64,000 bases of DNA from Ganoderma boninense. Taxonomy: Eukaryota; Basidiomycota; Agaricomycetes; Polyporales; Polyporaceae. The notes under the pieces were generated by a model. That model saw only the letters and a list, made by a program, of their open reading frames with translations. It was not told where the DNA came from and did no database searches. Positions within the stretch are counted from its first letter, which is position 1; each line of letters starts with the position of its first letter. The stretch is taken from the NCBI GenBank assembly GCA_002900995.3, contig PJEW03000013.1, forward strand, positions 831,395 through 895,394. The letters run 5' to 3'. Positions 44,110-54,543 of the stretch are shown here, piece after piece. A program made the position numbers and the translations under genes.

Positions 44110-45708
44110 TTAACGAACAGAAGGGGCAGCCAAGGACTGTGAGGCGTCGAGGATACGACGGTTGAGTTCCGAGTAAATGCGCGGCCTAGCTTGCAGGTGT
44201 GGAGATAGGACTTGCGCATGCTGGCGAAGGTAGAGGTGAAAGGAGGAGACAGACTGCCACCGCCCCTTGGCCATTGCCTCCATGAATGGCATGCCGTTCA
44301 AGAGGTGCCAAAGGAGAGAGCCAATGCGTGCGCTGTGGCCAGGCGGCAGATTGACACCTGTAATGGCTGCAACTGCCTTGAGGCGTTTCTGCATTGCATG
44401 CCCAGTCAGCGGCCGGATGTCGTTCTTGTGCTTGTAGCTGAAGAGGGGGCAGTCGTCCGTGGGATTGTTGATGTTGAAGTGGTTGTGGAGAGCAGGCAGC
44501 GGATCGCAAGTGGGAAGCTCAGGCTGTGACACGAAAAAAACGTCCTCGCCTTCATAACGCTTCGTCTTGGTCCACGGCAGAGCGAAGATGTGGGCCGTAA
44601 CACCGTCTCGCACCTCTGTGCGGTAATGGGAGCGTTGAACGTGGATATTGGGGTCGAAACTGGCGAGTGTCTTCAGGGTGAACTCACCACGACGGGCAGT
44701 GCACCAGAACACTGTGAGTAGCGCTGCCCAAACAGCAGCATCAAGGGGAGCATCGAGGTCGAGTCCACTATGCAGCATAGTGAGGATGTCTACAGTGAGC
44801 GGAGGGCGTTTTCCCCTGCTGGCAGGAGCGAGACGGTTTGCTGCACGCAGCATAACTTTGAAGCGCGGCTTATCGATGTCCCACGGTAGGCCGTGCAGCA
44901 CATGCCAGGCTTGCAGGCCCGAAACATAGTTGTTGACCGCCGTCTCTGAGTAAGAGCCCACCATGGCTGCTGAAAACAGCTCTAAAATGTTCATGGTGAC
45001 TGGCGTGCGCTCTTCTTCCGCAACACCGTGAGCGTCGCACCAGACCTGATAGAGGAGAAGACCAGCACCGTATGTTTCGAGTGTAGAGTCGGCATAGCCC
45101 AGGGCCAAGGCATCGAGCACACGTGCGAGATCATGTGCTGAAAAAGGGAGTGGGTTTCCAGCCCTGCCTAGAGCAGCACGAGCGGAGGATGGCCTCCACA
45201 AACGCAGACGATCTTTGGCGAGGCAATGAGGGCGCAGTTCTGACGGGGCGGGTGTTAGGTGAGCTGGGTAAGGTCGGGGGCGAGTGTCGGTTGACCGCGC
45301 AGGGATGGCAGCAGGGCTAAACGTCCGGAAGGACGTCCCACCAGAAGATGTCATCCCCATCGAGAGACTGCCCGAGGTCCTCGGGCCCGTCATTGAACTT
45401 GAGGCGCTCAGCCGGATTGGGCCCTGCGGGCTTGGGGAGGGGGGTCGGTGTTGCACGTAGTCGTTCAGAGTCGGTGAGGGGAGCATTCCAGTCGACAAGG
45501 AAGGGCGCAACTGTGGCAGGGATTGGGATTGGAGGAAGGAGGAGAGCAGGAGTGGGGTATCGTCCGCGAGATGGGTCGTCTGCGGGGTTGGATGCGCTAG
45601 TGACATAGCGTGCACGGACCATGACGCTTCGTCGCTCGAGAAAGGCTGAGAGCTGCTTGAAGATGAAGTTGACTGCGAGGTTGCGGCTCTTGCCCTTCCG
45701 CCAGCCAT
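44110..45708 (-). CDS. Tyrosine recombinase (integrase) of YR element
   Basis: Uninterrupted frame; the first ATG is at 45708 (MAGGRARAATS). The N-terminal ~165 residues overlap the RT frame and are low complexity. A SAM-like core-binding region follows (YADSTLETYGAGL, then NYVSGLQAWH). Catalytic part: CTARRGEFTLKT (box I Arg), GHSARIGSLLW (box II H-x2-R) and, 35-40 residues later, FHLYLRQH with the nucleophilic Tyr. This set is complete, so the recombinase may still be active. It would join the circular cDNA of the element to target DNA. Confidence 0.85.
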   Translation of the reverse strand: MAGGRARAATSQSTSSSSSSQPFSSDEASWSVHAMSLAHPTPQTTHLADDTPLLLSSFLQSQSLPQLRPSLSTGMLPSPTLNDYVQHRPPSPSPQGPIRLSASSSMTGPRTSGSLSMGMTSSGGTSFRTFSPAAIPARSTDTRPRPYPAHLTPAPSELRPHCLAKDRLRLWRPSSARAALGRAGNPLPFSAHDLARVLDALALGYADSTLETYGAGLLLYQVWCDAHGVAEEERTPVTMNILELFSAAMVGSYSETAVNNYVSGLQAWHVLHGLPWDIDKPRFKVMLRAANRLAPASRGKRPPLTVDILTMLHSGLDLDAPLDAAVWAALLTVFWCTARRGEFTLKTLASFDPNIHVQRSHYRTEVRDGVTAHIFALPWTKTKRYEGEDVFFVSQPELPTCDPLPALHNHFNINNPTDDCPLFSYKHKNDIRPLTGHAMQKRLKAVAAITGVNLPPGHSARIGSLLWHLLNGMPFMEAMAKGRWQSVSSFHLYLRQHAQVLSPHLQARPRIYSELNRRILDASQSLAAPSVR

Positions 45709-47065
45709 CAACGACACCCGTGTTGTCTCCGAAGACCTGTGAGACAGGGTAAAAGAAGGTTAATGAATGGCGCAAGACATGAAGAGGGATGTAGTGGAGC
45801 AAGGGCCGGACCTTGAAGTTTCGGACATTAGTGTGGAGGCGAAGTAGGATAAAGACAAGGAGTTCGAAGCCGACGGCCTCGAGCCAACCAATGTCTCTGC
45901 CCTCTGAGGCAGACTGCCAGTCGGGAAGGACACGCCATGCTCGCCAGCGTCCCGCGATGACGACAGCGACACCCACTCCAGAGCTGGCATCGGAGAATGC
46001 GTGCGCATCGAAGATTGGAAGGGGTAGGGGTCGGGGGATGCTTCTGGAGACTGGGCCATGTTTGAGCCTGTGAGTCCACCAATCGAGATCAGCAGCCAGT
46101 CGTCTTGGCGGGGAGCGAGGGACATGAGGACGGTCAGCCGCGACAGCCATGGCAGCCTCCAGCTGGACGAGGTAAGGACGTCCGGCAGGGATGACGAGTG
46201 TTGCATAGATGAGTTTGCCATGCAGCGATTGGATTTGCTGCAGCGTGTGCGTCGGCCGCGTGCGGAATTCATCCAGGACCGCGAGGTACTTGTCGCACTT
46301 CTTTGGCGCGAGAGTGACGTTCCATGCTTGCAGATCCCAAATGAGACCTGTAAACTCAGGAGCGGAGGAGAAGTCCTGGTCCTTCTCGCGCTCCCAAACC
46401 AAGCCGAGGCGCAGTGAAACGGCGTCGATGTCCCCCAGGGCATAAGTGTAAAGGCTGTCGTTGTGGGAGCGTGTAGAGGTGGTGGAGAGATCGCGGAGGG
46501 GGAATGTAAAGTCCTCGACGAACTCTTCAACTTGGCCATCGGGGAGGAGCCCGCCCGCATACCACAAGCGACCTCCCCGATGATGCATGCCACCGCTGTG
46601 ACTAGCCTTGATGCGAGTGCTGGCGTCGGCCCGCTTGCGATTGAGCTCTGGAAGGTGTTCGCGCAGGATGCGAATAAATAGGTGGTCGTCAACCCACTTG
46701 ATGAGAGGCCCCAAGCCGTGAGCACGCATGACATCAGCCCCAGCATCTGCAACAGAGCCATAGACTCCCACGCAGGAGCGACCACCAAACATAGCGCAAA
46801 CGTCGACGTCGAACTCATCATCACCTGTTCGCACGACAACGCCTGGCCACTGAGAGGGATGGAGGGGGATAGAGCGAAAGGCCTCGGAGATGTCTCGAAT
46901 AGCGCCTTGTGAGCCCGGAGGGAATATGGGGGTATTTGCCAATAAGGCCTGTTGCACAGAGTTCCCGCTCCCAGCCGTCAGCATTAAGTGGTGTTCGGGG
47001 CTGGCGAGTCCAGGCTGAGAGGGCAGCCTTGAGCGCTGTGATCTGCGCTCCCGCATCCAGAGCAA
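45317..47065 (-). pseudogene. RT/RNase H of YR element, internally deleted
   Basis: The frame includes GAIRDISEAFRSIPLHPSQW (RT block with the motif A Asp), GVYGSVADAGADV, IKWVDDHLFIRI (motif C, VDD), a thumb and connection, then RNase H (AHAFSDASSGVGVAVV, FGDNTGVVDGW). Upstream sequence in another frame (46921-47426) reads GWERELCATGLIGKYPH, the usual start of this RT; it jumps directly to the PPGSQGAIRD region. About 100 residues of the fingers are therefore missing and the frame shifts there. The 3' end overlaps the recombinase frame by 392 nt, a usual DIRS feature. Confidence 0.82.
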
Positions 47066-47516
47066 CAGTGGAGACCAAAGGTGCAGGGGGAGGCATCGCA
47101 GCCACGCGGAATGTTGAAGCGCAGGCAGACCTTGGTACCATCGGAAACTCGGCAGATACCTTTGCCTCCATCGCCTCGACGGACGTATGCGCGAACTTTG
47201 TCGTGGGAGTAGAGTTTGTCCGCAGTGCAGTCCCGGGTGTAGTGGGAGTGGCGGCCAAGGCAGACTGCGCAGGCGGAGGTCGCCGATCCGTGTGCGCTGC
47301 TCTGAAAAGAAGAGGAGCTCGACCGCGGGACGACGGAGCTGTACCGGTCCCGGGTGTTGCTGGGCTAACGCTGCCCGCCTCGGAGTGAGGAGCCCTGACG
47401 TTGCGAGGGAGGGGCCTGAGCGGCATGCTGACGAACGAGCGGGGACGACGGAGTGGTCCCAGATGTCGCGCTGTGCTGCTGATGCGAAGCAGCCAGCGGA
47501 CGAGAGTGTATGATAT

Positions 47517-47517
<1 letters not shown>

Positions 47518-47552
<35 letters not shown>

Positions 47553-47571
47553 GAGGAAGGGGGGGGGGGGG
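47518..47571. repeat. Purine tract, (GA)n then G13
   Basis: A run of GA dinucleotides, GGAGAGAGAG and 13 G, between the gag-like and RT genes of the YR element. On the coding (minus) strand it is a pyrimidine tract. Confidence 0.9.
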
Positions 47572-47580
47572 TTTGAGGTA

Positions 47581-48582
47581 TCAGTGCATGAACTGGGAGA
47601 GGAGAAAAATCTGCAAAACGAGACTGACCAGCTCTGTCAACCTCTTGACCTCTGCGAGAGTCTGCAAAGCGGCTGCTTGGATCATCTCGTTGATAAGGTC
47701 ATTAAGACGCTCTTCATTAATGACGGAGATGTCGGGGATGGTGGATGCCTTCCTGGCCAGCGCTGCATGGTATTCGCGGCGAACGTCTGCGAAGTATCGG
47801 ACGAGGGCGCGCTCGCCGTGCTCAGGATGGCGACGGGGGGCATCATGGCCTTCGAGGCGCATGATGAGCACCACAAAGGCCTGTATATGCTTCTTGTCCC
47901 AGCCGCACTGCTCTGCGAACTTCGCAAAGACATGTCTGGCCTCGGTGAGCTGGTGTAGCTTTAGGGCGGAGTCTGGCACCGCGTTCCGGCAAGGCTTTCC
48001 AGCCGCAGTGACCCGCGTGAAGGATATGGTGTTGGTGGATGCATCGACGGTGCCGTGAAGGCCGGCCGAAGAGTCTTCTCCAACTGAGGAGAGGGCAAGT
48101 TGCCTAGCCTCGTTGCGACCTGCGTGGGTGAAGTACCAGAAGTCTAGGAGCTTGGTGGGGTCACGCAGCGTGGCCATGGCGTATTCGGTTATGCCGTAAT
48201 CTGTGCGCGCACTAACAAGCTCTTGACCTATCTCGGGGAAGGTGAAGGTACTTGCCGCAGCGGACGAGACGGGGACACCAGCTTGTTCCGCACTCTCACG
48301 GCGCTCCTGCTCCCTCTGACTGTCTTCTTCTTCCCGACGACGCTGTTCTTCCTCAGCCTGCCGCAAGCGCGCTTCCTCGTCCTGAAGACGCTGAACCTCT
48401 GCCTCTTGCCGTCTGCGCTCTTCCTCCGAGGTCTGATGCTCTTCCCAAGCCTGCATCGCCATCTGATGCTCGAAGGTCCAGTTTTCCGCGGCCATTTGGC
48501 GCGCCCGCTCTTGAGTGATGGAGTGACGCTCCGCTAAGGCTGCGATATGATCCGCACCAGCGCCGACCGAGTAGTTGGGCAT
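47581..48582 (-). CDS. Gag-like protein of YR element (333 aa)
   Basis: True ATG at 48582 (MPNYSVGAGADH). Residues ~45-100 are a long Glu/Arg/Gln coiled coil; the second half is helical (YGITEYAMATLRDPTKLLDF, then WDKKHIQAFVVL). No zinc knuckle. By position, first gene of the element in the same orientation as RT and recombinase, it is the structural (gag-like) protein. Open throughout. Confidence 0.7.
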   Translation of the reverse strand: MPNYSVGAGADHIAALAERHSITQERARQMAAENWTFEHQMAMQAWEEHQTSEEERRRQEAEVQRLQDEEARLRQAEEEQRRREEEDSQREQERRESAEQAGVPVSSAAASTFTFPEIGQELVSARTDYGITEYAMATLRDPTKLLDFWYFTHAGRNEARQLALSSVGEDSSAGLHGTVDASTNTISFTRVTAAGKPCRNAVPDSALKLHQLTEARHVFAKFAEQCGWDKKHIQAFVVLIMRLEGHDAPRRHPEHGERALVRYFADVRREYHAALARKASTIPDISVINEERLNDLINEMIQAAALQTLAEVKRLTELVSLVLQIFLLSQFMH

Positions 48583-48911
48583 TTACCTCATATTGCGAGG
48601 GTCGCGCGGAGGAGCGGGAGCGGGGGCGGGATCAGCCATATGCGGACCGGGCAGAGAGAGCGTACAACACGTCTAGCAGAGCCTAAGATAGATATTAAGC
48701 GAAGCTATCGTAGCGAAAGAGATTTCCCGAGGACCGAAGACTCCTCGAGCTTGCAGTGCGCGGCGGGCGAGCTAGGAGAAAGCGGCGGCGAGAGGCGAAA
48801 AGGAAAGGCGCCCGACCGACCGCTTTCCGCCCAGCCATAGACTATTCACTGCCGCCACCCTCGTACCTCGCCTTCCTGCAGTGCTGACAACTGCCAGCTT
48901 TATCCGGCATC

Positions 48912-48943
48912 ATCCGCTATAATCCGACGGCGTTTTCACTGGG
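48912..48943 (-). repeat. Terminal inverted repeat, right (32 bp)
   Basis: Exact inverse of 42312-42343, ending ...TTTTCACTGGG. Confidence 0.92.
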
Positions 48944-48951
48944 ATTCAGGC
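48944..48951. repeat. Target duplication of TIR-bounded element, right
   Basis: ATTCAGGC, same as 42305-42312. Confidence 0.75.
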
Positions 48952-50622
48952 ATCCAAGTGCGTGACCAGGCCTGCCCAGTGCCCGGAGGGGCGATATACC
49001 TATAAATACAGAGACCTTGGTTAAGTGGGCGGAAGACACGACGGAAGAAGTGTTCCGCCATGTAGTTAAGACGGACAGAGGGCGGAAATACTTACTCCGA
49101 CGACATGTTACAGCTGTTTGCATAACGATAGACCCCTCGGCTACTTTTTACACACAAGGGCGGACACCCAACTTGATGATCCGAGTGATCTGGTTACATC
49201 GCTGATTCAATATTCAAGTCCCAGCAGCTTTCTGCGTTGATGGGACGCCTTCGGTGTCTGAACTTGAAGGTCCGCCTCTGTGTGTAAATGGTACCCGAGG
49301 GGCCTATCGTTATGAAAACAGCTGTAAGTCCAAACTCTGTGGCGCGGCGCAAGGGCGATGGGCGCCAATTCTCTTGTTGCTTGACATACTACTACGACCC
49401 ACACGTCGTTGGCTTGCCCCGAAAATCTTGCCCTCCGGCCCACACCAGGGATGAAACCCTTGCCTGCCGTCCTCTGGGTGGAGTGTCGTTTGCGCGGTGG
49501 ATTCGAGGTCTCAATGCTGATGGTGCGTGGCATGCCCAATTTGAATCTCCCGACCGTCCAGCCGACCTGTTTTCTTGCGTTGACGTAGGCTCAGTGCCCT
49601 CTCTGCGACTGTGACGCTTCACCGTGGGTCAAGCCAGGTGCGCCTGGGTTGGTTCACCCAATACCGGGTGCGCACAGCGCCATGATAGGTGTAGACGTCT
49701 CCGAGGGGAGGATGGCCTGCTGCGTGGACGTCGTCTTCCGCTCGATGCCTCCGTGCGGGGCCGCGTCCGTCTCGTGCCTGCAGAGGGCCCCTTGGTATGT
49801 CCCCTTCCCTCTGTTGATTTCTTCTGTCCCGCTCGTCTGATCCATCACGACGAGGGAGTTGCGTCACGCCGTTTGCATCTCCACGCAACCATGCGACTCA
49901 TGTATACTTTCTCCACTCTCCTGTTCAGAATGGCGTCAATCAGCTGCTGGGGATCGCAACCAGAACCCAACCACCTGGCAGTTCTGAAGTCGGCGTCCAG
50001 GAAGAGGAGCGAGGGGGACCAGCGAGCTACCAGAACGGCTGAAGCGCGACATCTGCGGCCTTTACACCGGGGTCTGCGCATGGTGAAAGATGAAGAAGCG
50101 GCAGCGAATGACGCCACTGGCATGATCTCACATGGTCTCGTCAAGCACTTTGGGCGTAAGGCTTTCGGTGAGTGCGGGTCTAACTTAGGTTCACGTCGGA
50201 GTCACTGACGAGATGAACACAGTCTCTTTCCTCCAATGCCATAGCCTCTACCGCGACCATGTCGACAGCATCAAGATGGCCGCGCCGCTAGGACAATGTC
50301 GCCGTTGCGATGCCTTCAACGAACAAGGGAAGGGGTAGCAGATGCGATGGCGATGATGAGCGAGGAGCTGGTAGCCGTGATGCTCGCTTGGGCTTGAGAC
50401 GGAATGGGGTCAACCTGCTTGAGGATTTCCCGGAAGACAAGCTGTAAGTGCCCTTCCCTTTTGCTTCGAGGGTGTATGCATCGGCTGAGCACGGCGGCTT
50501 TCTGCAGCTTCGTCGGCTTCTCGTCCTCCTGCATTCTAGAAGGAGCTTCTCAGATGACCTCTTCCACGGAGCAGCACACCAAGCTCGGAACGTACCTTGT
50601 CTTCGTCACCCCCGTCCGCGTC
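48952..50622. other. No recognisable gene; one repeat copy
   Basis: Only short overlapping frames. Holds the third, inverted copy of the dispersed ~75-bp repeat. Confidence 0.45.
49631..49703 (-). repeat. Dispersed ~75-bp repeat, copy 3
   Basis: The reverse complement matches the repeats at 2566 and 3329 (GGCGCACCTGGCTT end, GCGCACCCGG core). Here the core has GGGTGAACC in place of GGATCAACC. Confidence 0.6.
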
Positions 50623-50963
50623 TTACTCTCCCTCGTCAAAGTCGTCCTCCTCCTCGCCCGGGTCCGGCCCCCTCTGCTGCTGCGGCTGTTGAGCGACCTT
50701 CTTCTGCGCGCCGCCCTTCTTTTTCGGGCGCTTGAGCATCATCGACACCCACCGCCCGTTGCCCGCGATCTGGTACCTGTACAGGTTGTTGTGGAACACG
50801 CTCTCGAGCATGTCCTCGCTCGTGTCCTCGTCCGTCACGCCTCCGAACAGCACGCCCATGTTCTTCGCCGCCCATACCGCCGTCGTGCACCCCGAGCGCA
50901 GCGACGGCACGTACGCAGTCGACGACTTCTTCCGCCGCTCCCACTTCAGCACGAGTGGGTCCG
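50623..50963 (-). pseudogene. Kelch-repeat protein (KEL3/KLHDC4-like) fragment
   Basis: An exon after a CCTCAG acceptor at 50964 encodes LVLKWERRKK, SLRSGCTTAVW, MGVLFGGVTDEDTSEDM, then LESVFHNNLYRYQ and GRWVSMML. This matches a kelch blade of the KEL3/KLHDC4 family, where RSGxxxxxW is followed by FFGGVxDxExxEE and FFNDLYxxxxxxxRW. A basic Lys/Gln tail and an acidic EEEDDFDEG stretch follow, then TAA at about 50623, after which acidic codons continue in frame up to a GTACGT donor. No further kelch blades were found upstream, so it is a fragment. Confidence 0.6.
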
Positions 50964-53576
50964 CTGAGGAGCGGAGTTCGTCAACGGCGTCGATGCGGCG
51001 GTCTCCGTGGTGTTGAGGGTCGTTCTGCATGCGGGCTGTGCGCACGACTACTTATCGAGAGCGGTCGGGTCGGTGAGAGGCACGGACCGGAGGATTCAGG
51101 TGTCGTCGAACATGACGCGAGCCCTTGACGTACTCCTTGCAGTGGTGCTAGTAGATCGTATGGACTTCCGTGGGGAACAAATGCAACTCTTTCGGGGGTC
51201 TGCTTCGGCTCGAGTGCATCCATGCGAAGTGACAGGGCACATTGGCGTCGTGGTGATTGTTTGTATGCTGGACGAGAGGTACGCTCAACATGCGGTCTGA
51301 CATTGCTTCACGTCATTCATATTCCCCCAGAGAACCCAGATCTGCAATATGTGACTCACCGACAGCCGTCATGACCGCGTCCCAGACTGTAGACACCACA
51401 GTGCAGCTTCCGGCCAAGGTACATGTTCAAATTCGTTGATTATGTGGTGACGGTTCCAAGTATCTGATATGTGCTCGGCAGCATGGTGTCTCGCCAGAGG
51501 GACGGCGGTGGTCATCGGACGCGGCCTGCGACGAACTTCCCGACGATTGTTCGAAGCGTCACGTGCACGCAGTTGGGCACCTGGACCGGAAAGCCCAGCT
51601 CAATGGCAGAAACTGGGTCATCATCGAACAAATTCGTTGGCCACTGATATGCCGGACTGGCTATTCTTCCACATTCTGGAGACCGCGTTCGTGACTCTCA
51701 GCCTTGAGCGTGGACCTCTGGTATGTTTCTTCGTATAAGCTCAAGAAGAGTCTATGTCGAGTCTCACACGATGTTGCAACCTATTATCGCCGTACCGAGT
51801 AACGTTGAGACGACTGCCTCACCGTCTCCTGCTGGTCGTGATGCGCCAAAGACTCCAAGGAGGGTGGCTGGTTCAAGCCCCCAGCCAGTCATCTATCCCA
51901 GCCCACGTCCGGAATCCAGATCCTCCTACATTCTCGGGTTTATCTCGACACCGTCCCACGCGCACCTGCACAGGAAACTACGTCGGTTCTGCTGATCAGA
52001 CAGTCTGCCCCTACGAGACGGCCTGTGCAGGCGATGAGCCCATCGCCGTCCCCGCCTCCAAGCTTCCAAGCTTCCCGTCACCACGTCTGAACCCTTTCTA
52101 CCCCAGATGCCTGCGCCTTCGACTGAACACGAGTGCGACAGGACCCGGATCCGAATACGGTAATCCAGGGAGTATCCGAGTGCGCTCGGAGATAGGAACA
52201 CCGCCGGACAGCGGGCAGCTCGGAGTTAGCGGTTGCGGAGCCGAACTACGCAGCTGAACGCACCGAACGCCGCCCTTAGGTTCGGAGCAAGGGGCTTGCT
52301 CCTGCGCTTGCTTCGCAGCGCACCTTCGCGACGAAAACACGAGCGGAGAAGGCGGCTTATTCCGAACCTGCGCCACCCTAGCCTCAAGTGCGCGATCGTG
52401 CGCCGATTTCGGCTCCGCGATCCTGGTAAAGGGTGCTTTCCAGAGGTTTCTGCGCATACCCTTCGTATTTCCTAGGGAAAGGCAAGTGAGAACCCGCACA
52501 TTTTCCTTTGATTTGAACGTCTCAAAGTGTAAGTGCTCCCATCATGGACGAAAAGCGTCACTGCGCGGCTAGTCGCGCATCAGGGATTGGCCCCGCACAT
52601 TTTGCCTGCCGGACCCATGAGCAGGTTCTTCAAGCGGCATACCGCGGCAGGGAACCGAAGGGGAACTGCACGTGCTCATTCCATCAAGCCCGCCACACGT
52701 ACGTCTCGCATGTTCCCCGTGAGTCCCGCGCCAATCTCGCCCGTCCCCCATCCATGCGCCCCGATCCTCGCGCCAGTCCCGCGCCAATCTCGCCCCCGCC
52801 ATCCATGCGTACATGCACCCTGAGTCCTGCGCTACTCTCGCCCGCCCAACCCCAGGGTCTCGGGTGTCCCTAAAACTTCGCTTCTACTCTCCGCCGAATG
52901 AGGGAGGCTTGACACGCATCGGTAGCTAGTATGTGTGACAGCCAACCAGAAAAAACACCAAGAGATTGTGGATGGGGGAGGAAGTTTTCGGAGAAGGAAC
53001 GAGGTGGTGGCACAAGGGCATGCATCTACAAGGCGGGTAACTCGGCGACAGTGTGGACGGAGGTTCGGGATGGCCTCTGCCTATTATCCGTGGTCGTGTC
53101 CCAGGCTTACATTGGTGGACGAGGCCTCATAATCGCACGAACAGCCTCTGTAGTACCTTAGCCTACATTGAACGCGGACTCATTTCGCGAGTTCGAGGGG
53201 TATAATACAGGAGGATGACCAGAGATCCTCGTTGTCTAGCTGGGGGCTCCACAACGCGGCGACTCGGAGCGGCTCGGGTGGTGAAGGGTGCGTTCGACAG
53301 GCGTCAGGCCGACCAGTGAATATGGCATGCTTCGTGCGTCCCTTCCATACCCGGTGTTGGGTTAGCACCCCTTTGGCACAACGCGAGGGACGCGTGCCAG
53401 TGTTTCGCCCCAAAACATCAATCTCGCTGAGGTGACGGACGGGCAAATTGAAGAGTGCGCCCTTCCCAACGCTTTACGCGGCGGTTGCGCTCTGTAGTAT
53501 CGCAATTATTGTGGTTATAACAATGGCAAATGTTACATTGGCATACGAGGTGTTCCATCTGGCAACAACCTACAGA
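50964..53576. other. No recognisable gene
   Basis: Frames on both strands are short and overlapping. The only structure seen is a degenerate tandem repeat at 52722-52855. Confidence 0.45.
52722..52855. repeat. Degenerate tandem repeat, three units
   Basis: Three tandem units of about 35-55 bp, each starting AGTCC(C/T)GCGC and containing TCTCGCCC and, in the first two, CCATCCATGCG. Confidence 0.6.
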
Positions 53577-54146
53577 CTACTCGGGCTCAGGGCAGCAATG
53601 TGAGTGATATGTGTAGAACACATGTTTTGTAAATATTTTACTGCAAAAGCAACACCTGCACAAGATCATCGACAGCTGCTTCTCAGTCAAGCCACCATTT
53701 ACGTCGTTCAGCTTGAAGAGTGACGACAGATTGTTGACGTAGGTTTCTCCAGGCAGGACTATATCAGCAGTAACGACTTCGTCGGCTGGGTCATATCTGG
53801 TTAGCATACGTTCTTTGCCCGTATTTGGGATTGGACAACTGACCTCGTGCCCTTTAATTCGGCGACAGTTGTTCTACATCTACCGCGGGAGGCTCTATAG
53901 TAAGCTTCAGAATGTATTGAAGGTATCTTCTCGGGGTGCTCGCCTTTTGGCGCTTTCCTCGAGGTCGACCCAGTATCCGTAGTCAGCATGTCGCCGGTGT
54001 CCGGAGTGCGGTCGTGTTTGCGGTGTCCTGAACAGCTTGTAGTCAGTGTCAAGCTAACCGGAGAGACGTGAGTCAGATACAGCACCTTGCATCCCAACAA
54101 GGCTGGCGGGGTCATCATCCTTGGGAGCTGATGCGACACTAGCCAT
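53577..54146 (-). CDS. Hypothetical Cys/His-rich-tail protein (154 aa)
   Basis: Exons 54086-54146, 53844-54027 and 53577-53796; introns of 58 nt (GTGCTG to GTTCAG) and 47 nt (GTCAGT to ACCAG); phases join exactly from ATG 54146 to the stop at 53577. The C-terminal part reads DIVLPGETYVNNL, LSSLFKLNDVNGGL, then CRCCFCSKIF and HSHCC: a Cys/His cluster that may bind zinc. I recall similar short basidiomycete proteins of unknown role, so the model is credible. Next gene (54544) is on the same strand. Confidence 0.5.
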
Positions 54147-54543
54147 CCGGGCTTCAAGTTGGTAAAAGTCTGACGGAAGTTGGGAGAGGGTGAAGAACGT
54201 GCACTGGGTAGACTGGGCAGTAAGGATGGGGACAGAGTGGCTCTTATACCCCTTGCAGGACAGATGAGGATAGAGCGATGCATGACATGATGGAGGGAAG
54301 CGAACCAGTGACACGCCGCCAAGCAGTTAGTCACAGAGGCCGAACCGGGATGCATTAAATCCGATGCCAGATTTGAGCCGACAATACATGTGACAGTTAG
54401 ATTACACGGTAAACGATGCAACCAACTAGGGTGCTGGGGTACATTAACTAACCTAAACCCCAGTGTTCCTTCAGTTGTTTCCAGGTAGATAGCCTATCCA
54501 CTGATTCATCCCAGCGCTGCTTCCCCGTCCGGTTGAACTTCCC

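Larger units (their letters stand above)
42313..48943 (-). mobile_element. Tyrosine-recombinase retroelement between TIRs
   Basis: The element is bounded by perfect 32-bp inverted repeats (42312-42343 and 48912-48943, starting CCCAGTGAAAACGCCG) and a 7-8 bp duplication. On the minus strand it carries, in order, a gag-like gene, an RT/RNase H frame and a tyrosine recombinase, the coding set of DIRS/Ngaro-type (YR) retroelements. Such elements insert by recombination and normally leave no target duplication, so these ends are unexpected. The RT is internally deleted, so this copy cannot be autonomous. Confidence 0.8.

Noticed and set aside
46058..47388. Plus-strand frames of 70-160 codons in the YR element
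   Set aside because: Antisense shadows of RT and recombinase genes.
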